From: JADFRG01 sp036986135
GTDB taxonomy: Bacteria > Chloroflexota > Anaerolineae > Anaerolineales > E44-bin32
Direction: 5' to 3'
Length of the DNA stretch: 7,835 bases
Assembly: GCA_036986135.1 (NCBI GenBank)
Contig: BTQZ01000077.1
Span: forward strand, 1 to 7,835
Positions 1-6,444 of this stretch are shown here, one piece after another. The position numbers and the translations under genes are program-made. Position 1 is the first letter of the stretch. The number at the start of each line of letters is the position of its first letter. Under the pieces are notes generated by a model, which did not search any database, was not told where the DNA came from, and saw only the letters and a list, made by a program, of their open reading frames with translations.

Positions 1-1116
1 GAGCTCGGCAAAGGCAACAGTCTGGAGATCGGACGGGCAGCGGGGGCGATCTCTGGCGGGGATCCAGAAGGCGCAGGGAATTGGGCGATCGGCTTTACGC
101 CGCAGCGCGCGGTTGGCGTTTGGCTTGGGGGATCCCCGCTCATTGCGGTGGACCGAACGAACGGGGCGGCCGCGATATGGAACGCGGTTATGCGATTCGC
201 TTCGGCCGAGCTGCCTCCCCAGAGCTGGGATATGCCCCTGGGGGTGACGGAAATGGAGGTTTGCGATCCATCCGGGTTCCTGCCAACCATATATTGCCCC
301 GAGATCGTGCGTGAAGTGTTTGTTCTCGGCACCGAACCAACGCACTATGACGATCTTTACCAGCCCTTCCGAGTCAACCGGGAGACTGGCAAGCTGGCCA
401 CGCTTCTCACGCCGCTTCAATACGTCGAAGAGCGAGTGTATTTCATTCCACCCTCTGTGGCCGAGGATTGGGCCATCGCTACCGGCATTGAGCGACCCCC
501 GCAAGAGTACGACACGCTCCCGTCCGACCCTTCTGAAATTCCAGGGGTCCAGATCCTGTCTCCCGCTCCTTTTGAAATCTTGGGTGATAACGTATCCGTT
601 CGAGGGGATGCGAACACGGAGGGATTTGGCTACTTCCGCCTGCAGTATGGGCAAGGCCTCAACCCCACGCGCTGGATCCAGATCGGGGAGGATCAAGAGC
701 GGCCGGTCGAGGGCAGCCGCCTGGGCACCTGGTCCACGCAGGGCTTGAACGGTCTCTACACGCTGCAGCTTATGGTCGTGCTGGCTGATGGGCAAGTGCG
801 AACGGCAGCGACTCCGCTTACGCTCGACAACGAAGCTCCCATCCTGGAATTGCTGGTTCCATCCGCAGGCGATACCTTTTCGCTGGGCACGGTGGAAAAG
901 CTCACGATCAGCGTCTCAGCCGTAGATGAGGTCGGACTCGCGCGCATCGACTTCTTCGTCGGCGGGCGCCGCATCGGAACTGCCACCGCCTCGCCCTTCA
1001 CCGTCGACTGGACGCTCCCCAATCGGACCGGCGATTACGAAGTCTTCGCCCGCGCCTACGACGCAGCCGGGAACCGGGCCGAGAGTCAGCGGGTCCTGAT
1101 CGAAATCGTTCCTTAG
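1..1116 (+). CDS. PBP1C-like class A penicillin-binding protein, C-terminal part (5' truncated), probably with a degenerate transpeptidase KTG motif
   Basis: The reading frame is open from base 1 to the TAG at 1114-1116, giving 371 visible residues; the N-terminus (membrane anchor, glycosyltransferase, SxxK and SxN motifs) lies upstream of the window. Residues 27-54 (NWAIGFTP...VGVWLG...AAAIWNAVM) match the end of a class A PBP transpeptidase domain, after KTG. The residues that align without gaps to KTGT are I17-S18-G19-G20, so the catalytic-pocket lysine appears to be missing. Next comes the linker typical of PBP1C-like proteins (EVCDPSGFLPTIYCPE, GTEPTHYDDLYQPF). A beta-rich region follows at about 175-275 (FRLQYGQGLNPTRWIQIGED...GLNGLYTLQL), then an Ig-like domain resembling Big_7 at about 276-371. 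Such proteins act outside the membrane on peptidoglycan. If the KTG loss is real, this copy may only polymerise glycan or be structural. Family assignment is fairly secure; inactivity is inferred. Confidence 0.82.
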   Translation, partial: ELGKGNSLEIGRAAGAISGGDPEGAGNWAIGFTPQRAVGVWLGGSPLIAVDRTNGAAAIWNAVMRFASAELPPQSWDMPLGVTEMEVCDPSGFLPTIYCPEIVREVFVLGTEPTHYDDLYQPFRVNRETGKLATLLTPLQYVEERVYFIPPSVAEDWAIATGIERPPQEYDTLPSDPSEIPGVQILSPAPFEILGDNVSVRGDANTEGFGYFRLQYGQGLNPTRWIQIGEDQERPVEGSRLGTWSTQGLNGLYTLQLMVVLADGQVRTAATPLTLDNEAPILELLVPSAGDTFSLGTVEKLTISVSAVDEVGLARIDFFVGGRRIGTATASPFTVDWTLPNRTGDYEVFARAYDAAGNRAESQRVLIEIVP

Positions 1117-1273
1117 TTTGCCTGTAGCTGCTCGTAGCTGGCCAAGCTGCCCTCGCCGCGGTAGCGGTTGTTGAGGATCGATCCAGATCCTGGTGTGACT
1201 AAGCGGTTTGTAGTTTAGATGGGATCATTCAGACCAAGGCTCAAACTTAACTGGGCGGAGTCGCAGCCGAGAC

Positions 1274-1279
1274 TATAAT
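1274..1279 (+). promoter_or_regulatory. Candidate -10 box for the small membrane protein gene
   Basis: A perfect TATAAT lies 28 bases upstream of the ATG at 1308. No convincing -35 hexamer is found 16-18 bases upstream (the stretch is CTGGGC or similar), so this is only a half-supported promoter. The rest of the 191-bp gap after the PBP gene holds a 6-bp inverted repeat (1174-1179/1186-1191) without a T-tract and nothing else that I recognise. Confidence 0.35.
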
Positions 1280-1307
1280 GCCGGCATTCAGACGGTGAGG
1301 GGAGGCC

Positions 1308-1826
1308 ATGGATTTCTACCTTCTGTTGCTACGGCTTATTCATATCCTGGGAGGCGTATTTTGGGCCGGCAGCGTGTTCATGTTGACGGGTTTCGTTGGG
1401 CCGGCAGTCAGTCAGGCCGGTCCTGCGGGCGGCAAGTTTATGCAGCGGCTCGTCTTAGGTACTCGCTTTACGACGGTAACCGCGGTCGCGGCCGGCCTCA
1501 CGGTCCTGACCGGCCTCCTAATGTATTTGAGAAAACTGGGTGTCCTAGGCAACTTCAGCGTAGATTGGGTTTCAACGGGAGAGGGTATCGTCATCACAAT
1601 CGGCGGCCTGGCCGGAATTGCGGCGCTCATTGCGGGGGCCCTAACGGGGTCCACTAGCCAAAAACTTGCCGAGCTGGGAGCCAGCCTTGAGGGTCCTCCC
1701 TCACCGGAACAGGCATCCGAGATCGCAGGACTGCAGAACCGGCTGTCGGACCTGGGTGTGACGGCTTCAATTCTGCTTGTAGTGGCACTCATTTCGATGG
1801 CCACCGCTCGGTACGTCTTCTTTTAG
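1308..1826 (+). CDS. Small four-helix integral membrane protein (DUF2269/CopD-like appearance)
   Basis: This gene encodes 172 residues. The start is fixed by an in-frame TGA at 1296-1298, and the G-rich GGTGAGGGGAGG just before the ATG supplies the ribosome-binding site. Four hydrophobic segments are visible at about residues 5-30, 54-76, 92-114 and 148-168. The first contains a histidine and a tryptophan (RLIHILGGVFWAGSVF), a pattern seen in DUF2269 and CopD-like membrane proteins, where such a histidine can face the membrane interior. A polar loop at about 115-147 (rich in Ser, Glu, Gln and Pro) separates helices 3 and 4. The function is unknown. The gene stands alone between two intergenic gaps of 191 and 119 bp, so its neighbours give no clue to its role. 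The family call rests on hydropathy and the first helix only. Confidence 0.72.
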   Translation: MDFYLLLLRLIHILGGVFWAGSVFMLTGFVGPAVSQAGPAGGKFMQRLVLGTRFTTVTAVAAGLTVLTGLLMYLRKLGVLGNFSVDWVSTGEGIVITIGGLAGIAALIAGALTGSTSQKLAELGASLEGPPSPEQASEIAGLQNRLSDLGVTASILLVVALISMATARYVFF

Positions 1827-1879
1827 CCCATCCATTCGACGCCGACTGAGTTTGCAGGCATGGCGTCAGTCCGCAGGCG

Positions 1880-1909
1880 TTGTTGGTGCACGGGGTCATC
1901 CTCTATACT
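1880..1909 (+). promoter_or_regulatory. Candidate sigma-70-type promoter for the protease gene
   Basis: TATACT at 1904-1909 resembles a -10 box, and TTGTTG at 1880-1885 is a weak -35 with an 18-base spacer. The predicted transcript start is about 30 bases before the protease ATG. The surrounding 119-bp gap also contains short overlapping inverted repeats (GACGCC 1838-1843 with GGCGTC 1862-1867; GACTGA 1844-1849 with TCAGTC 1866-1871) but no T-tract. Confidence 0.38.
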
Positions 1910-1945
1910 AAGTCGGCCTGTCTGTGGTCCGAGTAGGGGTGATCG

Positions 1946-3571
1946 ATGATACAAGCTAAAAGGTGGGGGCTGATGATTGCCGGGCTCGCGATGGCAGCAT
2001 TGGCCTGCAATCTTGGTCAAGTCGGTTCTGATGAGCCCGCTCCCACCCCTACGCAAGAGCAAACCCAACCGGATAGCCGACCCGAGATCGAGCCCGTTCC
2101 CGAAAGCGGCGCCGTTTCAAGCTTGGAGGACGTGCGACAAGCGGTGGTGCAGATCGAAGCGCAGGGCACCTTTATCGATCCAGAGGTCGGCCTGCAAGTG
2201 AATTCCGCGGGGCGGGGATCGGGTTTTATTATCGACCCCTCCGGAATCGCGGTCACCAACAATCACGTTGTGACCGGAGCCGCCTTGTTGAAAGTTTGGG
2301 TAGGGGGCGAGAGCGAGCCGCGGAATGCGCGGGTACTGGGCGTTTCAGAGTGCTCCGATCTGGCGGTCATCGACATCGAGGGGGTCAACCATCCATACCT
2401 GGACTGGTTTGAGGGTCCCATCGACGTCGGCCTGGAAATCTATTCTGCTGGTTTCCCCCTTGGAGATCCCGAGTTTACGCTGACCAAAGGCATAGTCTCC
2501 AAGGCCAGCGCCAACGGCGATACGGATTGGGCCAGCCTGGACTCGGTTCTGGAACATGATGCCACTATCAACCCCGGAAACTCTGGCGGCCCGCTGGTCG
2601 ACCGCTCGGGACGGATTGTTGGTGTGAACTTCGCAAGCAATCCCATGTTCTCCCAGTACTTCGCCATACCCCGCGATGTGGCGGCGGGCATCATTGACCA
2701 GTTGCGGCAAGACAAGGATGTCGACTCTATCGGCGTGAATGGCAAGGCGGTGGTGAGCGACGATGGTTCCCTCTCCGGAGTCTGGGTGAGCTCTGTGGCT
2801 TCAGGTTCAGCGGCCGATAGGGCGGGCGTGCAGCCGGGAGACATCCTCACCAGCATGGAGGGGCTGGTGCTGGCGACGGACGGCACGATGGCTGATTATT
2901 GCAGTATCCTGCGCACGAAGGGACCTGATGCGACCTTAGGAATTGAAGTGCTGCGGTATGAGGATGAGCAGTACCTTCAAGGCCAGCTCAATGGTCGACC
3001 CCTGGAAACATCGTTCTCTTTTAAGGCGGAGCTTGGTTCGGCGGTGGGTGGGGATTCAGGATCGACGAATGGGACCTACAGCAGCTACGAGTGGGTGAGC
3101 GATGACTTCGGCACGATCACGGTGGAAGTTCCCTCGGACTGGGCCGATGTCGATGGGAGCCCCTGGGTCGATGACGGAGCGGTCATCGGAGCGGGCATCT
3201 CCGCCGCCGCCAGCTTGGAGGACTTCTTTGCGCATTGGGATGAGCCGGGAATCTTTTTCGGTGCCTCGGATGATCTGGCGCAGCTAGGCGGCTATGTGCA
3301 GCTGCTTGACATATTGCGCCCGGACTTTATGGGGGACTGCGAGCTGGACGGGAGATATGATTACGATGACGTGCTTTATCGCGGCAAATACGACCTCTTT
3401 GCCGACTGTGGCGGGAGCGGGGGATCGCTCTTTATGGTATTGACCGCGGTACCTAAGGATGATCCGACGGGATTTCTTATCCTGCTTGAAGTACAAATCG
3501 TCGGCGACGGCGATCTGGAAGCTGTGGACCGCATTCTCGAAAGCTTTGAAGTGGTGGCGACGCTCCCTTAG
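1946..3571 (+). CDS. HtrA/DegP-type trypsin-like serine protease lipoprotein with PDZ domain and C-terminal extra domain
   Basis: This gene encodes 541 residues. An in-frame TGA at 1940-1942 fixes the ATG, and AGGGGTGAT just upstream is a strong ribosome-binding site. Residues 1-21 form a lipoprotein signal peptide (hydrophobic core, ALAC, lipidated Cys21), followed by a Pro/Thr/Gln-rich linker to about residue 55, so the enzyme should sit on the outer face of the membrane. The protease domain (about 60-255) has the full triad: His107 in TNNHVVTGA, Asp138 in SDLAVID and Ser213 in NPGNSGGPL. A PDZ domain follows at about 262-348 (GVWVSSVASGSAADRAGVQPGDIL). Residues about 380-541 form a further domain (VEVPSDWADVDGSPW ... 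LEAVDRILESFEVV) that recalls PsbP/DUF1795-type folds and carries two cysteines, 464 and 488. HtrA-type proteins degrade or refold misfolded envelope proteins. The specific substrate is unknown, and the C-terminal fold assignment is tentative. Confidence 0.9.
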   Translation: MIQAKRWGLMIAGLAMAALACNLGQVGSDEPAPTPTQEQTQPDSRPEIEPVPESGAVSSLEDVRQAVVQIEAQGTFIDPEVGLQVNSAGRGSGFIIDPSGIAVTNNHVVTGAALLKVWVGGESEPRNARVLGVSECSDLAVIDIEGVNHPYLDWFEGPIDVGLEIYSAGFPLGDPEFTLTKGIVSKASANGDTDWASLDSVLEHDATINPGNSGGPLVDRSGRIVGVNFASNPMFSQYFAIPRDVAAGIIDQLRQDKDVDSIGVNGKAVVSDDGSLSGVWVSSVASGSAADRAGVQPGDILTSMEGLVLATDGTMADYCSILRTKGPDATLGIEVLRYEDEQYLQGQLNGRPLETSFSFKAELGSAVGGDSGSTNGTYSSYEWVSDDFGTITVEVPSDWADVDGSPWVDDGAVIGAGISAAASLEDFFAHWDEPGIFFGASDDLAQLGGYVQLLDILRPDFMGDCELDGRYDYDDVLYRGKYDLFADCGGSGGSLFMVLTAVPKDDPTGFLILLEVQIVGDGDLEAVDRILESFEVVATLP

Positions 3572-3595
3572 CGCTCTCCGTTGCGTATAAGCTTG

Positions 3596-3624
3596 AAAGG
3601 CGCCCGCGGAATGGGCGCCTTTTT
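3596..3624 (+). terminator. Intrinsic terminator of the protease gene
   Basis: A 10-bp perfect stem (AAAGGCGCCC 3596-3605 with GGGCGCCTTT 3613-3622) has a 7-nt loop and its 3' arm runs into a T-tract ending TTTTC. It lies 24 bases after the protease stop codon and directly before a new promoter, so it separates two transcription units. Confidence 0.9.
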
Positions 3625-3630
3625 CGTTGT

Positions 3631-3658
3631 TTGACTCTCGACTGGCGGGCGTGATAAT
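3631..3658 (+). promoter_or_regulatory. Sigma-70-type promoter for the yacL-cysS(-rlmB) unit
   Basis: TTGACT (-35, 3631-3636) and GATAAT (-10, 3653-3658) are separated by 16 bases. The -10 is part of TGATAAT. The promoter lies seven bases after the upstream terminator. The predicted start of transcription is near 3665, which gives an untranslated leader of about 218 nt before the yacL ATG. Confidence 0.75.
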
Positions 3659-3664
3659 ATTCCC

Positions 3665-3855
3665 CAGCTTGGGGACCTTAAATCATTCATCGGGAATCCC
3701 CGAGCCCGGTTTCATCTGACATCATTCTTCTTTTATCGCAGCTAGAAACTGCCTGCCTGGCCCCGGAACGGTACTGGGGGCCACCAGGCTCAATCGGAAG
3801 AAAGATTCGACCACCGAGAGGGGTGGGTGCTGAAACCGGGCACTCACCCCTTTTT
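3665..3855 (+). promoter_or_regulatory. Structured 5' leader RNA, candidate two-state attenuator/riboswitch-like element of unknown class
   Basis: Untranslated leader between the 3631-3658 promoter and yacL. Helices found by reading: TCGGG 3690-3694 with CCCGA 3699-3703; GCCCGGTTTCA 3704-3714 with TGAAACCGGGC 3831-3841 (11 perfect pairs, long range); TTCTTCT 3725-3731 with GGAAGAA 3796-3802 (one G-U); GCCTG 3751-3755 plus TGGCCCC 3758-3764 with GGGGCCA 3777-3783 plus CAGGC 3785-3789; and CCACC 3811-3815 with GGTGG 3822-3826. The long-range helix consumes the terminator loop and the first two bases of its 3' arm, and the last small helix consumes part of its 5' arm. The set is therefore mutually exclusive with the terminator at 3820-3850. 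This is what a regulated antitermination leader looks like. The ligand or trans-factor is unknown, no known riboswitch consensus was recognised, and T-box hallmarks are absent. A perfect hairpin TCCCCA 3661-3666 with TGGGGA 3670-3675 overlaps the predicted transcript start. Confidence 0.6.
3820..3855 (+). terminator. Intrinsic terminator inside the yacL leader (attenuator)
   Basis: GGGGTGGGTGC (3820-3830) pairs with GCACTCACCCC (3840-3850) in an 11-bp stem with one G-U pair and a 9-nt loop, followed by TTTTT (3851-3855). It lies between the promoter and the yacL start codon, only 27 bases before the ATG, with no gene between promoter and terminator. It would abort transcription of yacL and cysS unless prevented from folding. 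Confidence 0.82.
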
Positions 3856-3882
3856 GATTGTTGGTCATGAAAGAGTTGACAT

Positions 3883-4935
3883 ATGAGTATCGAATTCCTT
3901 TTTAGGATCATTGGCATGTTCGCCTTCGCCATAGGCGGAGTCATCCTGGGCGTGCGCCTGAGCACCCTGGCCGGAGGTGCGGCCGAGCTGTGGGGAATGG
4001 TGCTTGCCATGGTAGGAGCGCTGCTGGGATTAGTGCTTGCGCCTTACCTGACCACACGACCGCTGCGCGCCATCCGCAGACGGATGTCTCAAGTTTCGGC
4101 CCAGACGATGGTGGCCGGACTGGCCGGCCTGATCGCCGGATTGTTGATTGCAGCCCTCGTATCGGCCCCAATTTCGCTTCTGCCTTCGCCGTTTGGCCAG
4201 CTGCTGCCTTTTGTTAGCGCCATATTCTTGGGGTATCTCGGGGCCACCATATTCATTATGCGCGAGAACGACATTACCAATATCCTGAGCAGTCGTTTTC
4301 AATCGAGTCCTGACGAGAGCGGTGAGAGGTCGCAGAACGGGCGAAGCATTCTTATGGACACAAGCGTGATTATCGATGGCCGCATCGCGGATATCGCTAG
4401 AACCGGATTTGTACTGGGGCCGATGTTGGTGCCGGCCTTTGTGCTGATTGAGCTTCAGCACATCGCCGACTCATCTGACCCGCTTCGCAGAAGACGTGGT
4501 CGCCGAGGTTTGGACATCCTCAACCGGCTCCAGAAGGACAACACCATTCCATTGAGAATCACCGACCTCGATGTGGAAGGGGTCCGTGAAGTGGATGACA
4601 AGCTCGTGATCCTTGGGAAGCAACTTCGCAGCCCGATCCTGACCAACGACTACAACCTGAATCGAGTAGCGGAGCTCCAGGGTGTGACGGTCCTGAATAT
4701 CAATGAATTGGCTAATGCAGTCAAGGCGGTCTATCTTCCGGGCGAGACCATGGAGGTTCAGGTCATTCAGGAAGGCAAGGAAGTCGGACAGGGGGTTGGC
4801 TACCTCGACGACGGAACGATGGTTGTCATTGAAGATGGTAAGGGCAATATAAACAAGACCATCCCGGTCACGGTTACCAAGGTGCTGCAGACCGCCGCGG
4901 GTCGCATGATCTTTGCCAAGCCCGGCATCGAGTGA
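3883..4935 (+). CDS. yacL: YacL-type membrane protein with PIN nuclease-like and TRAM domains
   Basis: This gene encodes 350 residues. An in-frame TGA at 3877-3879 makes ATG 3883 the first possible start; the ribosome-binding site is weak (GAAAGAG 3869-3875). The N-terminal part carries four hydrophobic helices at about 4-24, 34-54, 75-95 and 105-127, as in Bacillus YacL. A PIN domain follows (about 155-275) with the expected acidic residues: Asp159 in LMDTSVIIDGR, Asp165, Glu190, Asp238/239 in VDDKLV and Asp256 in LTNDYNL. The C-terminus (about 284-345) is a TRAM domain, an OB-like RNA-binding fold. The combination suggests a membrane-anchored RNA-binding or RNA-cleaving protein, but no substrate is established for the family as far as I know. 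Location directly upstream of cysS is common for yacL; the usual ispD/ispF genes are not between them here. The reading frame ends overlapping the possible GTG start of cysS. Confidence 0.92.
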   Translation: MSIEFLFRIIGMFAFAIGGVILGVRLSTLAGGAAELWGMVLAMVGALLGLVLAPYLTTRPLRAIRRRMSQVSAQTMVAGLAGLIAGLLIAALVSAPISLLPSPFGQLLPFVSAIFLGYLGATIFIMRENDITNILSSRFQSSPDESGERSQNGRSILMDTSVIIDGRIADIARTGFVLGPMLVPAFVLIELQHIADSSDPLRRRRGRRGLDILNRLQKDNTIPLRITDLDVEGVREVDDKLVILGKQLRSPILTNDYNLNRVAELQGVTVLNINELANAVKAVYLPGETMEVQVIQEGKEVGQGVGYLDDGTMVVIEDGKGNINKTIPVTVTKVLQTAAGRMIFAKPGIE

Positions 4936-4943
4936 GAAGCTCG

Positions 4944-6347
4944 ATGGCCCTACAAATCTACAGCACCCTCACCCGAAGCAAAGAGCAACTAAATACTCTC
5001 AACTCCGGCGAGGTCCGGATGTATGTCTGTGGCCCCACGGTCTATGACCGCGCGCATATCGGACATGCGATGTCGTCCATCGTATTCGATGTCATACGGC
5101 GGTACCTCGAATATCGAGGGTTTGAGGTCCGGCATGTGATGAACTACACGGATGTGGACGATAAGGTGATCCATCGCGCCCGCATCCTGGGTTTTGAGCC
5201 CTTGGAGCTGGCCGAAAAATACATCGACGAATACGACCGGCACTTGAAGGAACTCAACATCCTGGAGCCGACGGTAAAACCTCGCGCTTCCGAAGAGATA
5301 CCCGAAATTATCCAGATGGTGGAGGGTTTGGTGGAGAAAGGGTATGCCTACACTATCGACGGCGACGTCTATTTTGAGGTCGGCCGCGACCAGAGCTACG
5401 GCAAGCTTTCGGGTCGTCGTCCGGAGGAGATGAAGGCAGGAGCACGGCTTGAGGTGGATGAACGTAAGCGAGATCCTGCAGACTTTGCATTGTGGAAGTC
5501 TGCCAAGCCGGGTGAACCAAGCTGGGAAAGCCCATGGGGTCGGGGAAGGCCCGGTTGGCACATCGAGTGCTCGGCGATGAGTTTCCGCTACCTGGGAGAC
5601 GAAATCGATATCCATGGCGGTGGAAACGATCTAATTTTCCCGCACCATGAGAACGAGATCGCTCAGACGGAGAGCCTCACCGAAAAGGCATTTTCCCGAT
5701 ACTGGGTACATAACGGGATGATGGAGCTCAGCGGCGAGGCGATGTCGAAGTCAACCGGAAACGTGCTTACTATTGAAGAGTTCTTGGAGATGCACGAAGC
5801 GGACGTACTGCGCCTCCTGGTGCTCAATTCGCACTACCGTAGTCCGCTCTCCTTTAATGAAGAGATTGCGGAAGCGGCCAAGCGCGGGCTGGATCGGATC
5901 AAGGGCGCTCTGAAGCCAGCGATTCCTGGGGATAGCAACGGTTCCTACCACGCATTGGATCAGCTCATAGACAAGACCAATCAGGACTTCATCGATGCAA
6001 TGGATGACGACTTCAATTCCCCGAGAGCGTTGAGCGCCATCTACGAGCTGGTGCGAGGGATCAATCAGGCCCGGGATGCCGGAGCAGGCGTCATCGAGTT
6101 GGGCGCTGCTCAAGATAAGCTGCGCGAAGTGGCCGGAGTGCTCGGGTTGAGCCTGACTACCCCGCGTGAGCTTGAATCGCAGGCGTCCGACCTAGTCGAG
6201 CTTCTCCTTGAGATCCGCGAGGAGCTTCGGGAGGCCGAGCAGTGGGCGCTTGCCGATCGCATCCGGGATCGGCTGTCGGAGGCGGGCATCGTGCTCGAGG
6301 ATGGACGGCAGGGCACGATCTGGCATTTCGATGGTCACGCAAGTTGA
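4944..6347 (+). CDS. cysS: Cysteinyl-tRNA synthetase
   Basis: Class I aminoacyl-tRNA synthetase that attaches cysteine to tRNA-Cys in the cytoplasm. From ATG 4944 it has 467 residues, close to the usual length. An alternative GTG at 4932 would add four residues and overlap the yacL stop as GTGA; I prefer the ATG because family members begin near MALxLYxTLT. The HIGH motif is at residues 38-41 (RAHIGHAMS). The zinc ligands are all present: Cys29 (VCGPTVYD), Cys209 (WHIECSAM), His234 and Glu238 (GGNDLIFPHHENEIA). The KMSKS loop reads A266-M-S-K-S, with alanine in the first position. A helical tRNA-binding region follows from about 310 to the end. No strong ribosome-binding site precedes either start, so translation is probably coupled to yacL. 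Expression should depend on the leader attenuator at 3665-3855. Confidence 0.97.
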   Translation: MALQIYSTLTRSKEQLNTLNSGEVRMYVCGPTVYDRAHIGHAMSSIVFDVIRRYLEYRGFEVRHVMNYTDVDDKVIHRARILGFEPLELAEKYIDEYDRHLKELNILEPTVKPRASEEIPEIIQMVEGLVEKGYAYTIDGDVYFEVGRDQSYGKLSGRRPEEMKAGARLEVDERKRDPADFALWKSAKPGEPSWESPWGRGRPGWHIECSAMSFRYLGDEIDIHGGGNDLIFPHHENEIAQTESLTEKAFSRYWVHNGMMELSGEAMSKSTGNVLTIEEFLEMHEADVLRLLVLNSHYRSPLSFNEEIAEAAKRGLDRIKGALKPAIPGDSNGSYHALDQLIDKTNQDFIDAMDDDFNSPRALSAIYELVRGINQARDAGAGVIELGAAQDKLREVAGVLGLSLTTPRELESQASDLVELLLEIREELREAEQWALADRIRDRLSEAGIVLEDGRQGTIWHFDGHAS

Positions 6348-6398
6348 GGAATCCTTCACTTACAAGTTATTGCAGCCCGCAGCCTCGAACTCCTACGA

Positions 6399-6428
6399 CC
6401 CCTCAAATAAAGGGGGCGGAGGGTGGGG
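6399..6428 (+). other. Short hairpin plus G-rich tract upstream of rlmB
   Basis: Within the 97-bp cysS-rlmB gap, CCCCT (6399-6403) can pair with AGGGG (6411-6415). From 6412 the strand reads runs of 5, 2, 3 and 4 G separated by 1-base spacers, a possible two-layer G-quadruplex. No T-tract follows, so it is not an intrinsic terminator. Its GGAGG (6418-6422) is 22 bases from the TTG start, which is too far for a normal ribosome-binding site. Confidence 0.3.
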
Positions 6429-6444
6429 CTGAGCTAGGCGCCCG

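Noticed and set aside
148..150. Start of the first gene at ATG 181 or at internal start codon 148
   Set aside because: The frame is open and PBP-like back to base 1 (GRAAG ... NWAIGFTP), so the gene begins upstream of the window rather than at an internal start.
1174..1191. Possible terminator after the PBP gene (AGGATC/GATCCT inverted repeat)
   Set aside because: The stem is only 6 bp, of mixed composition, and there is no T-tract after it; a chance palindrome around GATC is as likely.
3806..3850. SAM-I riboswitch-like string (GAGAGGGG ... GCTGAAACCGGGC)
   Set aside because: The resemblance to the SAM-I core is superficial: the GGCCC-ATGAA spacing and CCCGGCAAC are not reproduced, and this segment is the terminator stem itself.
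3665..3855. T-box leader sensing uncharged tRNA-Cys
   Set aside because: The location before cysS fits, and TGC codons occur (3750-3752, 3754-3756), but the conserved T-box antiterminator sequence (TGGNACC-type) is missing, as is the TGGA bulge needed to pair with the UCCA end of tRNA-Cys. No Stem I AGTA/GA motif was seen.
3876..3881. Perfect TTGACA just before the yacL ATG
   Set aside because: No -10-like sequence lies 16-18 bases downstream, and it overlaps the start region of yacL; chance match.
3823..3905. Tiny overlapping reading frames in the leader (GTG 3823-TGA 3870 with one Cys and one Trp codon; ATG 3867-TAG 3905)
   Set aside because: They are 15 and 12 codons long with non-standard context, the second runs into yacL in another frame, and there is no run of regulatory codons. 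The overlap ATGA at 3867-3870 is probably chance.
4989..5615. Long open frame on the minus strand (208 codons)
   Set aside because: It lies entirely inside cysS, which is unmistakable by motifs; it shows no recognisable domain and is an antisense shadow of a GC-rich gene.
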